This document shows, in pieces, positions 1-7,686 of a stretch of 37,463 nucleotides of DNA; position 1 is the first letter of the stretch, and each line of letters begins with the position of its first letter. Source of the DNA: Lysinibacillus composti (GTDB lineage: Bacteria > Bacillota > Bacilli > Bacillales_A > Planococcaceae); contig NZ_JAFBDY010000030.1 in NCBI RefSeq assembly GCF_016908465.1, positions 1-37,463 on the forward strand, in the 5' to 3' direction. Under the pieces are notes generated by a model, which was given only the letters and a program-made list of their open reading frames with translations, ran no database searches and was not told the DNA's origin. The position numbers were made by a program, and so were the translations under genes.

Positions 1-84
1 GGAGGCAATACTGGTGAAGGCGCTTTTTGCCTTCGCCGGTATTGTCGAAGCGACCTCGAGGGTGTAGCCACCGCAGCTAGACAA
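1..84 (+). repeat. Dispersed hairpin element, copy D (left end outside window)
   Basis: This is the right part of the dispersed repeat also seen at 23901-24021 and 25146-25264. Bases 6-44 form a long hairpin: CAATAC pairs with GTATTG and GAAGGC with GCCTTC around the loop GCTTTTT. The copy ends with the shared CAGCTAGACA at about 73-82. The stem bases differ from those of the other copies but remain paired, while the loop is unchanged. The left end lies outside the window. It is GC-richer than the flanking genes and has no credible ORF. Confidence 0.75.
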
Positions 85-215
85 GAAAAGCGGAGACCTC
101 GTTTTCACCCACGTCGGCAAAAACGCTACTTTGTGTAGCGTTGCCTACACGACTACTCTTTACTTCAGAAACTCCGCATGCGTAGCCATACACTGCTTGA
201 GCGTCTTAACAACTG
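85..215 (+). repeat. Second, diverged hairpin element in tandem, with module-2 hairpin at 116-145
   Basis: A new element start (GAAAAGCGGAGA) follows copy D directly, in the same orientation. Inside it, 116-145 forms a hairpin in which GGCAA and CGCTAC pair with GTAGCG and TTGCC. The same module with different but compensated stems occurs at 17357-17392 and 17425-17458. The right part, after about 150, is diverged and its end is uncertain. The element lies directly 3' of the ypbE stop codon, where it could act as a transcription terminator; that role is an inference. Confidence 0.6.
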
Positions 216-222
216 ACAAGAA

Positions 223-888
223 TTAAGGAATGATTAATTGTTGCCCTACCGAGATACTATCTGAGCTTAAATTGTTGGCATCTTTTATTTTTTGAACACC
301 ATTTGGATCGCCATTATAATATTTTAATGCGATACGGAATAAATTTTCATTCGCTCCAACCGTATGTACCTTTTGTTCCTTTTGCTCTTCTTCTAGTTGT
401 TTTTCTTTTTCAGCTTGTTTTTGCTTCTCAAGTTCTCTTGCTTTTTCAGCCTCTGCTTTAGCATTCTCTTTTTGTGAAACTATTTTTGCTGCTTCTTCAG
501 CTGCCTTTTTTTCTTTGGCCGCTTGATACTTGGCTGCATCGGATTGCTCATCAGATTTCGATTCATCTTCGTCACCTACAACGACTGGATCTTCTTTGTC
601 ATTGTTACTTGCCGACACGGTATTATTTTTTTCCAGTTGTACTACAGAACCGCTCTCAGAATCTTTTGCCACTTCTGTTTCTTGGGGTGTATAAAAACCC
701 CATACATAAATCAAAAACAGTAGAGGAATAAAGATAAGAATTACCGTTAAGATTGTCATTAGCGGAAATTTTCGTTTTTTAGTCGTTGATACAGAATGAC
801 GCTTTGAACGTGTCATTCTAGAGTTTGGTTTATCTACTTCAATAGATTGACGATGCTCTTCAAATTTTTCGCGATAATCTTTACCCAT
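223..888 (-). CDS. ypbE: YpbE-like membrane-anchored LysM protein
   Basis: This 221-residue protein has a basic cytoplasmic N-terminus, one membrane segment (about residues 43-65, ILTVILIFIPLLFLIYVWGF), a long Glu/Lys/Ala-rich linker that is probably a coiled coil, and a C-terminal LysM domain. The LysM domain starts near HTVGANENLFRIALKYY and ends in GQQLIIP. LysM binds peptidoglycan N-acetylglucosamine, so the C-terminus should face the cell wall. The start used is the ATG at 888, preceded by GGAGGTGGTACCT; a longer reading frame to 918 lacks a better ribosome site. It follows recQ by about 140 bp, and the ypbB-recQ-ypbE order matches B. subtilis. The cellular role is unknown. Confidence 0.85.
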   Translation of the reverse strand: MGKDYREKFEEHRQSIEVDKPNSRMTRSKRHSVSTTKKRKFPLMTILTVILIFIPLLFLIYVWGFYTPQETEVAKDSESGSVVQLEKNNTVSASNNDKEDPVVVGDEDESKSDEQSDAAKYQAAKEKKAAEEAAKIVSQKENAKAEAEKARELEKQKQAEKEKQLEEEQKEQKVHTVGANENLFRIALKYYNGDPNGVQKIKDANNLSSDSISVGQQLIIP

Positions 889-1031
889 AGGTACCACCTC
901 CAACTCTATCTTTATCATATTATGCCGAATTTTTACTAAAAAGTAAATGATGGTAATATCCTAATTTCATAGATTTTGTCGAAATATTCAAATAAAGAAA
1001 AGCTTTCAAACTATAAAAGCGGAGAAATGGT

Positions 1032-2480
1032 TTATTTTCCTATTAATAATTGATAAATTCTGTCCTGCCAAGATTCCTCAAAAAGATTCTTTGTTTCCTT
1101 TTGTTCTTGACGAGACTTTACCAAAGCTTTCATGTCAATTCCACAATTTTCGCAACAATTGGGTGGACGGTTCTCTAGTGTTTGACCAAAATAGTTTACT
1201 AGAAGCTCGCGCATACAATGATCTGTCCTAACCAGTTCCATCATCTTTCTTACTGCAACAAACTTATCATTTCTCATATTTCGCAGTACGTCTTTTACTT
1301 GATGTACGGAAACATGATTCATCCAATAATCTAGCACACGGAAAGCAGTTTCAGAGATTTCTCCATTTCGATACATTTGAATAGGAAGTTCTTGACGTTG
1401 TAAGTAAGCTTGATAGTTCTCCACATGATGCTCGGAAGGCAAATCTGTTGTTGCAATGAATTCTGCCAATTGTTCGTCCCCTTCTGCATACAACAATATT
1501 GCAACTGCATCTTTTCCATCACGTCCTGCTCGTCCAACTTCTTGCATATAGTTTTCAACATTAGCTGGTAGAGTTTCGTGGATAATTTGGCGAACATCTT
1601 GCTTATGAACTCCCATTCCGAAAGCGTTTGTAGCGACAATCCATTCAAGTGAACCATCAATGAATTGTTGCTGGATAAACTGGCGGTCTTCCGTGTCCTT
1701 TCCCGCATGATACGTTGCAGCCTGAATTCCTTGTTCATAGAGTCTTCTACTTAAGTTCTCGGCCTTTGTTCTCGATTGTACATAGATTATTCCTGGTCCC
1801 TCTGTATCTTTTACATGCTGAAGGATCCAGTTGATTTTGTCTTCTCGATCATGAAACTTTACCCTCCTGTAATGAAGATTCGGTCGATCAACTGAATGGA
1901 CATACTCAAAGGGCTCTTTCATTTGTAGATATTGTTTTATATCGAAAAGCACTTTTTGTGTAGCTGTTGCAGACAACGCCAAAATAGGTGGTCGTGTTGC
2001 TTGAATAAAAACTTCTCCAATACGTAAGTAATCTGGTCGGAAGTCAAATCCCCATTGGGAAATACAATGCGCTTCATCAACAACTATTAGAGATAATTTA
2101 ATTTGTGCTAATTTTTGTTTCACACTATGTTGAAGCAACATTTCAGGTGAAATAAAAATAAAGCGATACTGTTCCAAAAAATGAATAGCATATCTTTTCT
2201 GTTCATTCGATAAAAATGAGTTCAGTGCTACTACCCGTTTTTCGCCAAATTGTTTCATTTGATCCACTTGATCTTGCATTAATGATAGTAAAGGGGAAAT
2301 TACAAGGACTGGATCATTGAAAATATACCCTGGTAATTGATAACAAAGAGACTTTCCCATTCCTGTTGGTAGAAGGGCAATTACGTCTTGACCTTCAACT
2401 ATTTTTTCAATCACTTCTTTTTGACCAGGTCGGAAAGTAGAATAACCGAAATGTTTATTCAATAAAGTTTCAAGTTGCAT
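1032..2480 (-). CDS. recQ: RecQ-family ATP-dependent DNA helicase
   Basis: RecQ is a 3'-5' superfamily 2 DNA helicase that acts in recombinational repair and at stalled forks. The 482-residue protein shows the Q-motif (FRPGQ, 16-20), Walker A (PTGMGKS, 38-44), DEAH (135-138) followed by the RecQ aromatic loop region (CISQWGFDFRPD), motif III SATAT (170-174) and motif VI QEVGRAGRDG (313-322). A Cys cluster ending in CCENCG near residue 440 fits the RecQ-Ct zinc site. No clear HRDC domain follows, so it is the short Bacillus type. Its ATG overlaps the ypbB stop as TAATG, which indicates translational coupling. Confidence 0.95.
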   Translation of the reverse strand: MQLETLLNKHFGYSTFRPGQKEVIEKIVEGQDVIALLPTGMGKSLCYQLPGYIFNDPVLVISPLLSLMQDQVDQMKQFGEKRVVALNSFLSNEQKRYAIHFLEQYRFIFISPEMLLQHSVKQKLAQIKLSLIVVDEAHCISQWGFDFRPDYLRIGEVFIQATRPPILALSATATQKVLFDIKQYLQMKEPFEYVHSVDRPNLHYRRVKFHDREDKINWILQHVKDTEGPGIIYVQSRTKAENLSRRLYEQGIQAATYHAGKDTEDRQFIQQQFIDGSLEWIVATNAFGMGVHKQDVRQIIHETLPANVENYMQEVGRAGRDGKDAVAILLYAEGDEQLAEFIATTDLPSEHHVENYQAYLQRQELPIQMYRNGEISETAFRVLDYWMNHVSVHQVKDVLRNMRNDKFVAVRKMMELVRTDHCMRELLVNYFGQTLENRPPNCCENCGIDMKALVKSRQEQKETKNLFEESWQDRIYQLLIGK

Positions 2481-3532
2481 TAGTTGTCATTCCCCTTTGC
2501 TAAAACTAATCGTAACTGGAAATACGAAAGATGCGGCACAACCTCATGTAATACCTTTAGTTTTCGTGTATCATAATCATCCACAGCAGTTAATACAAGT
2601 TTTTTATCTTCATCACTTATAAATTGATGGATTGGAAAAATCGGATCGTTCATTGCTAGTTCAACAAGATGGTCTTCAATTGTACTTGATTTAAGTTGTC
2701 TCACTCTACTAATCTCTTCAATTGAAAGTCCCTGTTTGAATAGTTGAGCCGTTTGTAAAGCAGAGCCTGTTAACGGAATATCGATTCGTACATTTTCTGC
2801 AATTTCTCCTAATAACGGATAATGCGCATATAGAGAATAAATCTTTTGAATCCATTGTTGTAATGTCGCAATATAGAGAAGTTGCACATCTATTTCCTCA
2901 AGCTGTTCATGGTAACTAATTTGTTGCCAAGTAAATCCCGGCGTCATATATCCACCCAAACGATTAATGACGATTGCTTTTAATCGTTCTTCAACATCTA
3001 CTGTCTCTAAGCTATTAATAATTTCCCTGGCTAATTTTTCTTGAAGTAGACCATTTTGATAGTGATGTGCCATTAAAAATCGCTTCACCCATCGTTGAAT
3101 TTCTTCATCTTTTTGTAACGGGATGAATTTGCTTACCCCTGACCTATTATGTGATAAACTTTGAACAACGAGTGATAGTCGAGCAAAAAATAAATGTTCA
3201 TTTCCCCGATAATGCCAACCATCAAACGGAAGAGGAATTGATTGCTTTTCTATTTCGTGTCCAAGATTAGTTAATTGAAAATAACCCTCCTCATTCATTT
3301 CTATGTATCCAGCCTCTAGAATTTTGTTCACATCTTCGTCATATTTCTTTCGTAATAACTTTGGCAAAATACCAAAATAATTATGTAAATGAAAGATGCC
3401 AACATCCTGAATAGTTTGTCCTGAACGCTTTCCACGGAGCAAATGATAGGCTGAAGAAATCGTTCGTTCATTATTTAATTTTTGAAAGATTTGTAGTAGA
3501 ACGGATTGAAAAATCATTTCCTTATCCTCCAT
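2480..3532 (-). CDS. ypbB: YpbB-like helix-turn-helix protein
   Basis: This 350-residue soluble protein is recognised from its position immediately upstream of recQ and downstream of a divergent fer, as in B. subtilis, and from a C-terminal helix-turn-helix-like segment (about residues 266-290, FKQGLSIEEISRVRQLKSST). That segment resembles the HTH found attached to RecQ in some bacteria, so YpbB and RecQ may work together; this is inference. The stop overlaps the recQ start by one base. The start at 3532 follows ATGGAGGATAAGGAA, and the true start could be either of two nearby ATGs (3532 or 3517). No enzyme motif is visible. Confidence 0.8.
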   Translation of the reverse strand: MEDKEMIFQSVLLQIFQKLNNERTISSAYHLLRGKRSGQTIQDVGIFHLHNYFGILPKLLRKKYDEDVNKILEAGYIEMNEEGYFQLTNLGHEIEKQSIPLPFDGWHYRGNEHLFFARLSLVVQSLSHNRSGVSKFIPLQKDEEIQRWVKRFLMAHHYQNGLLQEKLAREIINSLETVDVEERLKAIVINRLGGYMTPGFTWQQISYHEQLEEIDVQLLYIATLQQWIQKIYSLYAHYPLLGEIAENVRIDIPLTGSALQTAQLFKQGLSIEEISRVRQLKSSTIEDHLVELAMNDPIFPIHQFISDEDKKLVLTAVDDYDTRKLKVLHEVVPHLSYFQLRLVLAKGNDN

Positions 3533-3617
3533 TTTCGTAGTATTTATGTTGAAAAGTCTTGAAAACCGATTTAGAATAGTAAAGAAGCTTAAATGGCGGA
3601 TTTTTATAAAGCTATAA

Positions 3618-3956
<339 letters not shown>

Positions 3957-3966
3957 AAAAAATTAG

Positions 3967-3994
3967 CCTATCGACTCGTACTGAGTTAGATAGG
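3967..3994 (+). other. Small hairpin 3' of fer
   Basis: CCTATC pairs with GATAGG, with an inner ACTC/GAGT stem, right after the fer stop codon. It is not followed by a T-run. It may protect the mRNA 3' end or be part of a two-stage terminator with the hairpin at 4008-4054. Confidence 0.4.
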
Positions 3995-4007
3995 TACACC
4001 AGCTAAT

Positions 4008-4054
4008 AAATAAAGGACCACACATTTCATCGTTCAATGTGTGGTCCTTTATTT
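4008..4054 (+). terminator. Terminator of fer, possibly bidirectional
   Basis: A perfect 19-bp stem (core AAAGGACCACACATT) surrounds the 9-nt loop TCATCGTTC. T-rich flanks occur on both strands, so it could also stop transcription arriving from the minus-strand padR pair. Confidence 0.9.
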
Positions 4055-4209
4055 GATGGTTCTTTAAATAAGTTTCCGAAAAAGTTTGATTATTTATAAT
4101 AGAGATCGATAATTGTTTCATTTAATCTAATTAGAAATGCAGATCTTCCTGCCTCTTTCATCATGTCATTTATTTGCACTACTAAGTGAATACAACGTCT
4201 TTTAAGTGT

Positions 4210-4881
4210 TTACCTAGATTCCCTTGATTTTTTCAATACATAAGTAGCAAGTAAAAAGAAACATCCAAGCCCAAATGCAGTATAAAAGGAAATTTCAATA
4301 GAAGGCCCAATTGGATCTAATAAAAAATTTAATGAAAATCCTGCGACAAATAAAATCCAAACTAAAAATCCAAGACCCCAAGTCATTCTTTTTTTCTTTC
4401 TTTGATCACTAAAAGCGCGATTCCGAATTACTGCAAATATTAAATATAAAAGAACTACTAAACTTGCTACTAGCAAAAGTGCAGATAGCGAAAGTGAGCC
4501 CAAATGGATTGTTTGTTCTTCTTTATTAATTAAAGGCAAGATTCCCCAAACCACCAAAAACCATCCAAATAAATTTAACACCGTTTCAATCATAAATTCA
4601 GCTAAACTTTTAAACGACTCCTTTGGTAAAGAAGTGATAATTTCTTCAGCCAATTCTTTCGGGGATTTACCAAAGACCTCTTCGGCAGTTTTACCTTCCA
4701 CTTGAGCATCTAGTAAATGATCTAACATTTCCAGCAACACTTCTTCTGTTGCTTTTTCATCTCGAAATGCATTTGTTCGAATATAAACTAACATGTTTTC
4801 ATAATAGATTTCGTTATCTGGAGTAAGCAGTTTACGCTTTTCATTATTTTGTCGAACAAAATCTTTTACAGTTAGCGACAT
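4210..4881 (-). CDS. DUF1129-like four-helix membrane protein paired with PadR
   Basis: This 223-residue protein has a helical cytoplasmic N-terminal half (about 1-90) that is rich in charged residues. It contains LLEMLDHLLDAQVEGKTAEE, typical of DUF1129/DUF1048-type partners of PadR regulators. Four predicted membrane segments follow (roughly 96-118, 127-151, 163-185 and 193-215). The ATG lies 1 nt past the padR stop codon and its ribosome site (AGGAGG) is inside the end of padR, so the two are co-translated. Function is unknown. By analogy with other PadR/membrane pairs it may respond to membrane stress; this is inference. The family assignment rests on architecture only. Confidence 0.6.
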   Translation of the reverse strand: MSLTVKDFVRQNNEKRKLLTPDNEIYYENMLVYIRTNAFRDEKATEEVLLEMLDHLLDAQVEGKTAEEVFGKSPKELAEEIITSLPKESFKSLAEFMIETVLNLFGWFLVVWGILPLINKEEQTIHLGSLSLSALLLVASLVVLLYLIFAVIRNRAFSDQRKKKRMTWGLGFLVWILFVAGFSLNFLLDPIGPSIEISFYTAFGLGCFFLLATYVLKKSRESR

Positions 4882-4882
4882 T

Positions 4883-5206
4883 TCATTCCCTCCTTAATAT
4901 TTGTGAGATGGGTTTTGAAAGCAATTCCCATTCATTTCTAATTTCATTAAGTGCTTTTACCCCTTCATCGGTCAGCGAATAATATTTTCGGTTGGGACCC
5001 GTTTCAGAAGGACGCATCTTTCCAACAATCCATTTATTTTTCTGTAATCTCAATAACACTGGATAAATGGTTCCTTCACTTACATCTCTAAGACCCTCTT
5101 GCTGTAATTTTTTTGATAGTTCATACCCATATACTTCTTGCTTTTCGATAATGGCTAATACACAACCATCTAATATTCCTTTTAGTAATTGACTACGTAA
5201 AGACAC
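4883..5206 (-). CDS. PadR-family transcriptional regulator
   Basis: This 107-residue winged-helix repressor has the typical PadR layout. The N-terminal segment LLKGILDGCVLAIIEKQEVY leads into the recognition region (GYELSKKLQQEGLRDVSEGT) and the wing (ETGPNRKYYSLTDEGVKAL), and a short C-terminal helix serves for dimerisation. It is the small PadR-s2-like type. It is cotranscribed with the downstream membrane protein, and three TTG-N5-CAA sites lie in its own promoter region, so autorepression is likely. The effector is unknown. Confidence 0.9.
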   Translation of the reverse strand: MSLRSQLLKGILDGCVLAIIEKQEVYGYELSKKLQQEGLRDVSEGTIYPVLLRLQKNKWIVGKMRPSETGPNRKYYSLTDEGVKALNEIRNEWELLSKPISQILRRE

Positions 5207-5223
5207 ATATTCACCTCTCTATC

Positions 5224-5310
5224 TTGCATTACAAGTTAGTCAACCAGAGTGGTATCTTGTAAAACAAATTAGCTACCCTCAGTATATTGTAATGCAATAT
5301 ACTATGTCAA
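5224..5310 (-). promoter_or_regulatory. padR promoter with three operator-like inverted repeats
   Basis: Reading the minus strand, TTGACA (5305-5310) and TATACT (5281-5286) are spaced by 18 bp and form a good sigma-A promoter. An 8-bp-arm palindrome (GTATATTG at 5282-5289, CAATATAC at 5295-5302) covers the spacer and the -10. Its core, TTGTAATGCAA (5287-5297), recurs as TTGTAAAACAA (5257-5267) and, inverted, as TTGCATTACAA (5224-5234). The centres are 30 and 33 bp apart, about three helical turns. Binding by the encoded PadR is inferred. Confidence 0.7.
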
Positions 5311-5360
5311 GGGATCCTGGAATCTGTTGATTTTTTTGTTATGAACTGTTAAACTCAATA

Positions 5361-5390
5361 TTAGTAGTTGGTACTAATAACTGATATAAT
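5361..5390 (+). promoter_or_regulatory. FapR-like operator and fabI promoter
   Basis: TTAGTAGTTGGTACTAA (5361-5377) has TTAGTA/TACTAA arms and resembles the 17-bp FapR operator of Bacillus fatty-acid genes. It lies just upstream of a TATAAT at 5385-5390 and overlaps where the -35 would be. FapR represses fab genes and is released by malonyl-CoA. The match was made by eye. Confidence 0.65.
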
Positions 5391-5419
5391 TTTAATTTTC
5401 ATGTAAAGGGGAATATTAT

Positions 5420-6196
5420 ATGGATTTATTACAAATTAAAGATAAAAATATCGTTGTGATGGGCGTTGCAAATGAGCGTAGTATCGCGTGGGGAATCGCA
5501 AAAAGACTTCTTGAAGCTGGAGCAAACGTGATTTTCACTTATCGAAAAGACCGCTCAAAAAGTAAACTAGATAAAGTATTAGCTGATTACATAGAGTATA
5601 ATACAGCTGTTATTCAATGTGACGTAAATAGTGATGAAAGCATTACAAGTGCTTTCCAACAAATCGGAGAACAATATGGTGTCATTCACGGTATTGTCCA
5701 TTCTGTTGCCTTTGCTAATGCGGAAGACTTAAAAAATCGTTTTGTTGAAACAAGTCGCGATGGATATGCCTTTGCTCAAGATACAAGTGCCTATTCACTA
5801 GTAGCAGTTGCTAACGCTGCACGTCCGTTCATGACTGAAGGTGGTTCAATTGTTACAATGAGTTACCTAGGTGGGGACCGCGTCTTAGATGGTTACAATG
5901 TAATGGGTGTTGCAAAAGCTGCACTTGAAGCTTCAGTACGCTACTTAGCTGCTGATTTAGGTGCTGAAGGCATTCGTGTAAATGCAATTTCTGCTGGTGC
6001 GATTCGTACACTTGCTGCAAAAGGTGTTCCAAGCTTTAACACAATGTTACACAAAATCGAAGAATCTTCACCACTTAAACGTAATGTAACTCAAGAAGAA
6101 GTAGCAGATATGACACTAGTTATGTTAAGTAAATTATCTAGTGGCGTAACAGGAGAAACAATTTTCGTAGACTCTGGTTACCATATCATGGGATAA
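5420..6196 (+). CDS. fabI: Enoyl-ACP reductase FabI
   Basis: FabI catalyses the last step of each fatty-acid elongation cycle, the NAD(P)H-dependent reduction of trans-2-enoyl-ACP, in the cytoplasm. The 258-residue SDR-fold protein has the FabI-type nucleotide-binding segment GVANERSIAWGIAKRL (15-30) and the catalytic Tyr-x6-Lys pair (Y159, K166), with an additional Tyr at 149. Length equals that of Bacillus FabI. The ATG at 5420 follows AAAGGGGAATATTAT. It stands alone between a FapR-like operator and a terminator. It is the family targeted by triclosan. Confidence 0.95.
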   Translation: MDLLQIKDKNIVVMGVANERSIAWGIAKRLLEAGANVIFTYRKDRSKSKLDKVLADYIEYNTAVIQCDVNSDESITSAFQQIGEQYGVIHGIVHSVAFANAEDLKNRFVETSRDGYAFAQDTSAYSLVAVANAARPFMTEGGSIVTMSYLGGDRVLDGYNVMGVAKAALEASVRYLAADLGAEGIRVNAISAGAIRTLAAKGVPSFNTMLHKIEESSPLKRNVTQEEVADMTLVMLSKLSSGVTGETIFVDSGYHIMG

Positions 6197-6222
6197 AAAA
6201 AGAGAGCCGAGGCTCTCTTTTT
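6195..6222 (+). terminator. Bidirectional terminator between fabI and the cupin gene
   Basis: AAAAGAGAGCC pairs with GGCTCTCTTTT and A/T runs lie on both sides. It sits between two convergent genes: fabI ends at 6196 and the cupin stop codon begins at 6222, so it serves both. Confidence 0.9.
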
Positions 6223-6527
6223 TACATTGGTTGTTTAATTTTCACCACGATTACATCCGCATCTTCCACTGCCCGAAGACTGTGAATTTCTGATGGACTC
6301 ATATGTAGCAACGTCTCACTCGTTAGCTCTGTTTCTTGACCTTCCACAGTAAAAGCTACTTTCCCACTTTTGACAATAATTAAGACGTCCTCATCTGCTT
6401 TATGTGAAGGAATTTCTTCACCTGTTTGCAATTGAATATTCATGACATCAAATTGTTGTTCGCCGAAAATACGTCCAGCTTGTTTACTTTTTGTTCCCAG
6501 TACATATGGTGTTGAAAAAACTTGCAC
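6222..6527 (-). CDS. Small cupin-domain protein
   Basis: This 101-residue single-domain cupin has the two cupin boxes in reduced form: GEEIPSHKADEDVLIIVKSG, then the SPSEIHSLRAVEDADVIVVK region. The beta-barrel fold binds a metal or small ligand in many families, but the specific function is unknown. The start is the GTG at 6527, because GGAGG stands 7 nt upstream; the longer in-frame reading to 6614 would run into the end of the TlpA-like gene and has no conserved sequence. It lies 25 bp downstream of the TlpA-like gene and is probably cotranscribed with it. Confidence 0.75.
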   Translation of the reverse strand: MQVFSTPYVLGTKSKQAGRIFGEQQFDVMNIQLQTGEEIPSHKADEDVLIIVKSGKVAFTVEGQETELTSETLLHMSPSEIHSLRAVEDADVIVVKIKQPM

Positions 6528-6552
6528 AATAATTCCTCCATGATTAAGTCTT

Positions 6553-7311
6553 CTATTCTCCAAGCAATTGATGTAGCATTTCCAGATTAACAGGGCCATT
6601 AATTTGCTTAACAATCAACCCTTGTTCATTAATGATAAAGGTTGTCGGAATGGATAAGATCTCATAATCGATTGATACATCCCCTGTTTCATCAAGTAGT
6701 ATTGGAAATGTGAGGCCATAATAATCAACAAATTCACGAACCGACTTGATACCGAACTCTTGGTCTGTAATATTAACCCCTAAAAACACTACATTATTTT
6801 TTTCAGCTAATTCCTCATAATACTTTTGAAGCTCAGGCATTTCTTCTCTACAAGGTGGACACCAAGTCGCCCAAAAGTTTAGTAATACCTTTTTCCCTTT
6901 TAAATCTGAAAGCCGAACAGTTTTGCCGTCCAATGTTTTTAATTGGAAGTCTTTTGCCGCGCTATTTACTTTTACTACTTCAGATTCATTCATTTCATGA
7001 TTATGTCCAGCATGTTCATCATAAACAATTACTTCTTTATGTTCGCTTTCCTTGCCTTCAGCTTGTTCATCCCAATGTTCATGATTATTTGATGAATTTG
7101 TGTTTTCATTTTCATCTTGCATGGGTTGTTCCTTTTCTTCTACATAATCAGTAGTTTCTTCCCCTGTTTTATTCATTTTCAAGAATTCAGTTGAAGTTAA
7201 AATAGTTTCTGTTTGTTGATCATTATTTTTCGGCCAATTTATATAAAAAGTCCAAATCATCACACTAAGGATTACGGTTAGTAAAGAAAGTGAAATGACC
7301 CTTTTCCTCAC
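6553..7311 (-). CDS. TlpA/ResA-like membrane-anchored thiol-disulfide oxidoreductase with His-rich linker
   Basis: This 252-residue protein has an N-terminal membrane anchor (about 5-24) and an acidic linker holding a His-rich stretch (77-106, including HEHW, EHKE and EHAGHNHE). A C-terminal thioredoxin fold of the AhpC/TlpA type carries the active site W-C-P-P-C (C151, C154) and a later cis-Pro region (SIPTTFI). It should act outside the membrane on protein disulfides. The start is a GTG with GGAGGG upstream. It differs from the ResA at 23261-23794, which has CEPC and no His-rich linker. Candidate roles are cytochrome or copper-protein maturation, but the partner is not visible. Confidence 0.85.
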   Translation of the reverse strand: MRKRVISLSLLTVILSVMIWTFYINWPKNNDQQTETILTSTEFLKMNKTGEETTDYVEEKEQPMQDENENTNSSNNHEHWDEQAEGKESEHKEVIVYDEHAGHNHEMNESEVVKVNSAAKDFQLKTLDGKTVRLSDLKGKKVLLNFWATWCPPCREEMPELQKYYEELAEKNNVVFLGVNITDQEFGIKSVREFVDYYGLTFPILLDETGDVSIDYEILSIPTTFIINEQGLIVKQINGPVNLEMLHQLLGE

Positions 7312-7358
7312 CTGATTTCCCTCCTATTCTAACGACCCACTTTATCTTGTCCACTACT

Positions 7359-7378
7359 AGTATATGAACTGATATACT
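7359..7378. promoter_or_regulatory. Inverted repeat upstream of the TlpA-like gene
   Basis: AGTATAT and ATATACT flank a 6-nt GAACTG spacer, about 50 bp upstream of the TlpA-like start. On the minus strand one arm supplies a TATACT that could be a -10. It could be a regulator site; no known operator is recognised. Confidence 0.35.
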
Positions 7379-7478
7379 CCTCATGATTATGTTCAAAACT
7401 AAGTCATTTTACACATGTAATTAACCATTACTAACACTCCATTTTTTCGAACAACGCATTTTCTTCAGCAAATATTAA

Positions 7479-7525
7479 AACTGCACCTCCAATTGTTAGA
7501 TGTGTCTAAGAATTGGGGTGCAGTT
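7479..7525 (-). other. Strong hairpin, likely the 3' terminator of a decayed IS
   Basis: AACTGCACC pairs with GGTGCAGTT, and the stem continues through the CAATTnTTAGA region to a short loop. It lies directly 3' of the transposase remnant read on the minus strand, as the terminator of such an insertion sequence would. A terminal repeat of the IS is an alternative reading. Confidence 0.5.
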
Positions 7526-7625
7526 CAAGGTTAGTTAGGTGGTTTTCTTTATTATTGCTGTACTTTAGCTAAGTGACGTACAATTTGGTCTTGATGTACT
7601 TGTAGTAATCATAATACCAACAAAA
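7526..7625 (-). pseudogene. Remnant of an IS3-type transposase C-terminus
   Basis: One minus-strand frame reads YYDYYKYIKTKLYVT, then a stop, then LKYSNNKENHLTNLE. This resembles the C-terminal end of IS3-family transposases (a YYN-x-x-RIKxKL pattern followed by SPxxYR). No upstream transposase domain or second end is present, so only a decayed tail remains between the TlpA-like gene and glnA. The assignment is by eye. Confidence 0.4.
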
Positions 7626-7627
7626 TT

Positions 7628-7666
7628 AAAAGAGACAGAGTCACTTATTCTGACTTTGTCTCTTTG
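7628..7666 (-). terminator. Terminator of glnRA
   Basis: AAAGAGACA pairs with TGTCTCTTT, extended by AGTCA/TGACT, and T-rich sequence follows on the minus strand. It lies about 20 bp past the glnA stop codon. Confidence 0.9.
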
Positions 7667-7686
7667 ACTTTTAACCTATTACTAGA

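Noticed and set aside
1331..1738. 135-codon ORF inside recQ
   Set aside because: It is in another frame of a gene with a complete set of helicase motifs and no independent signals.
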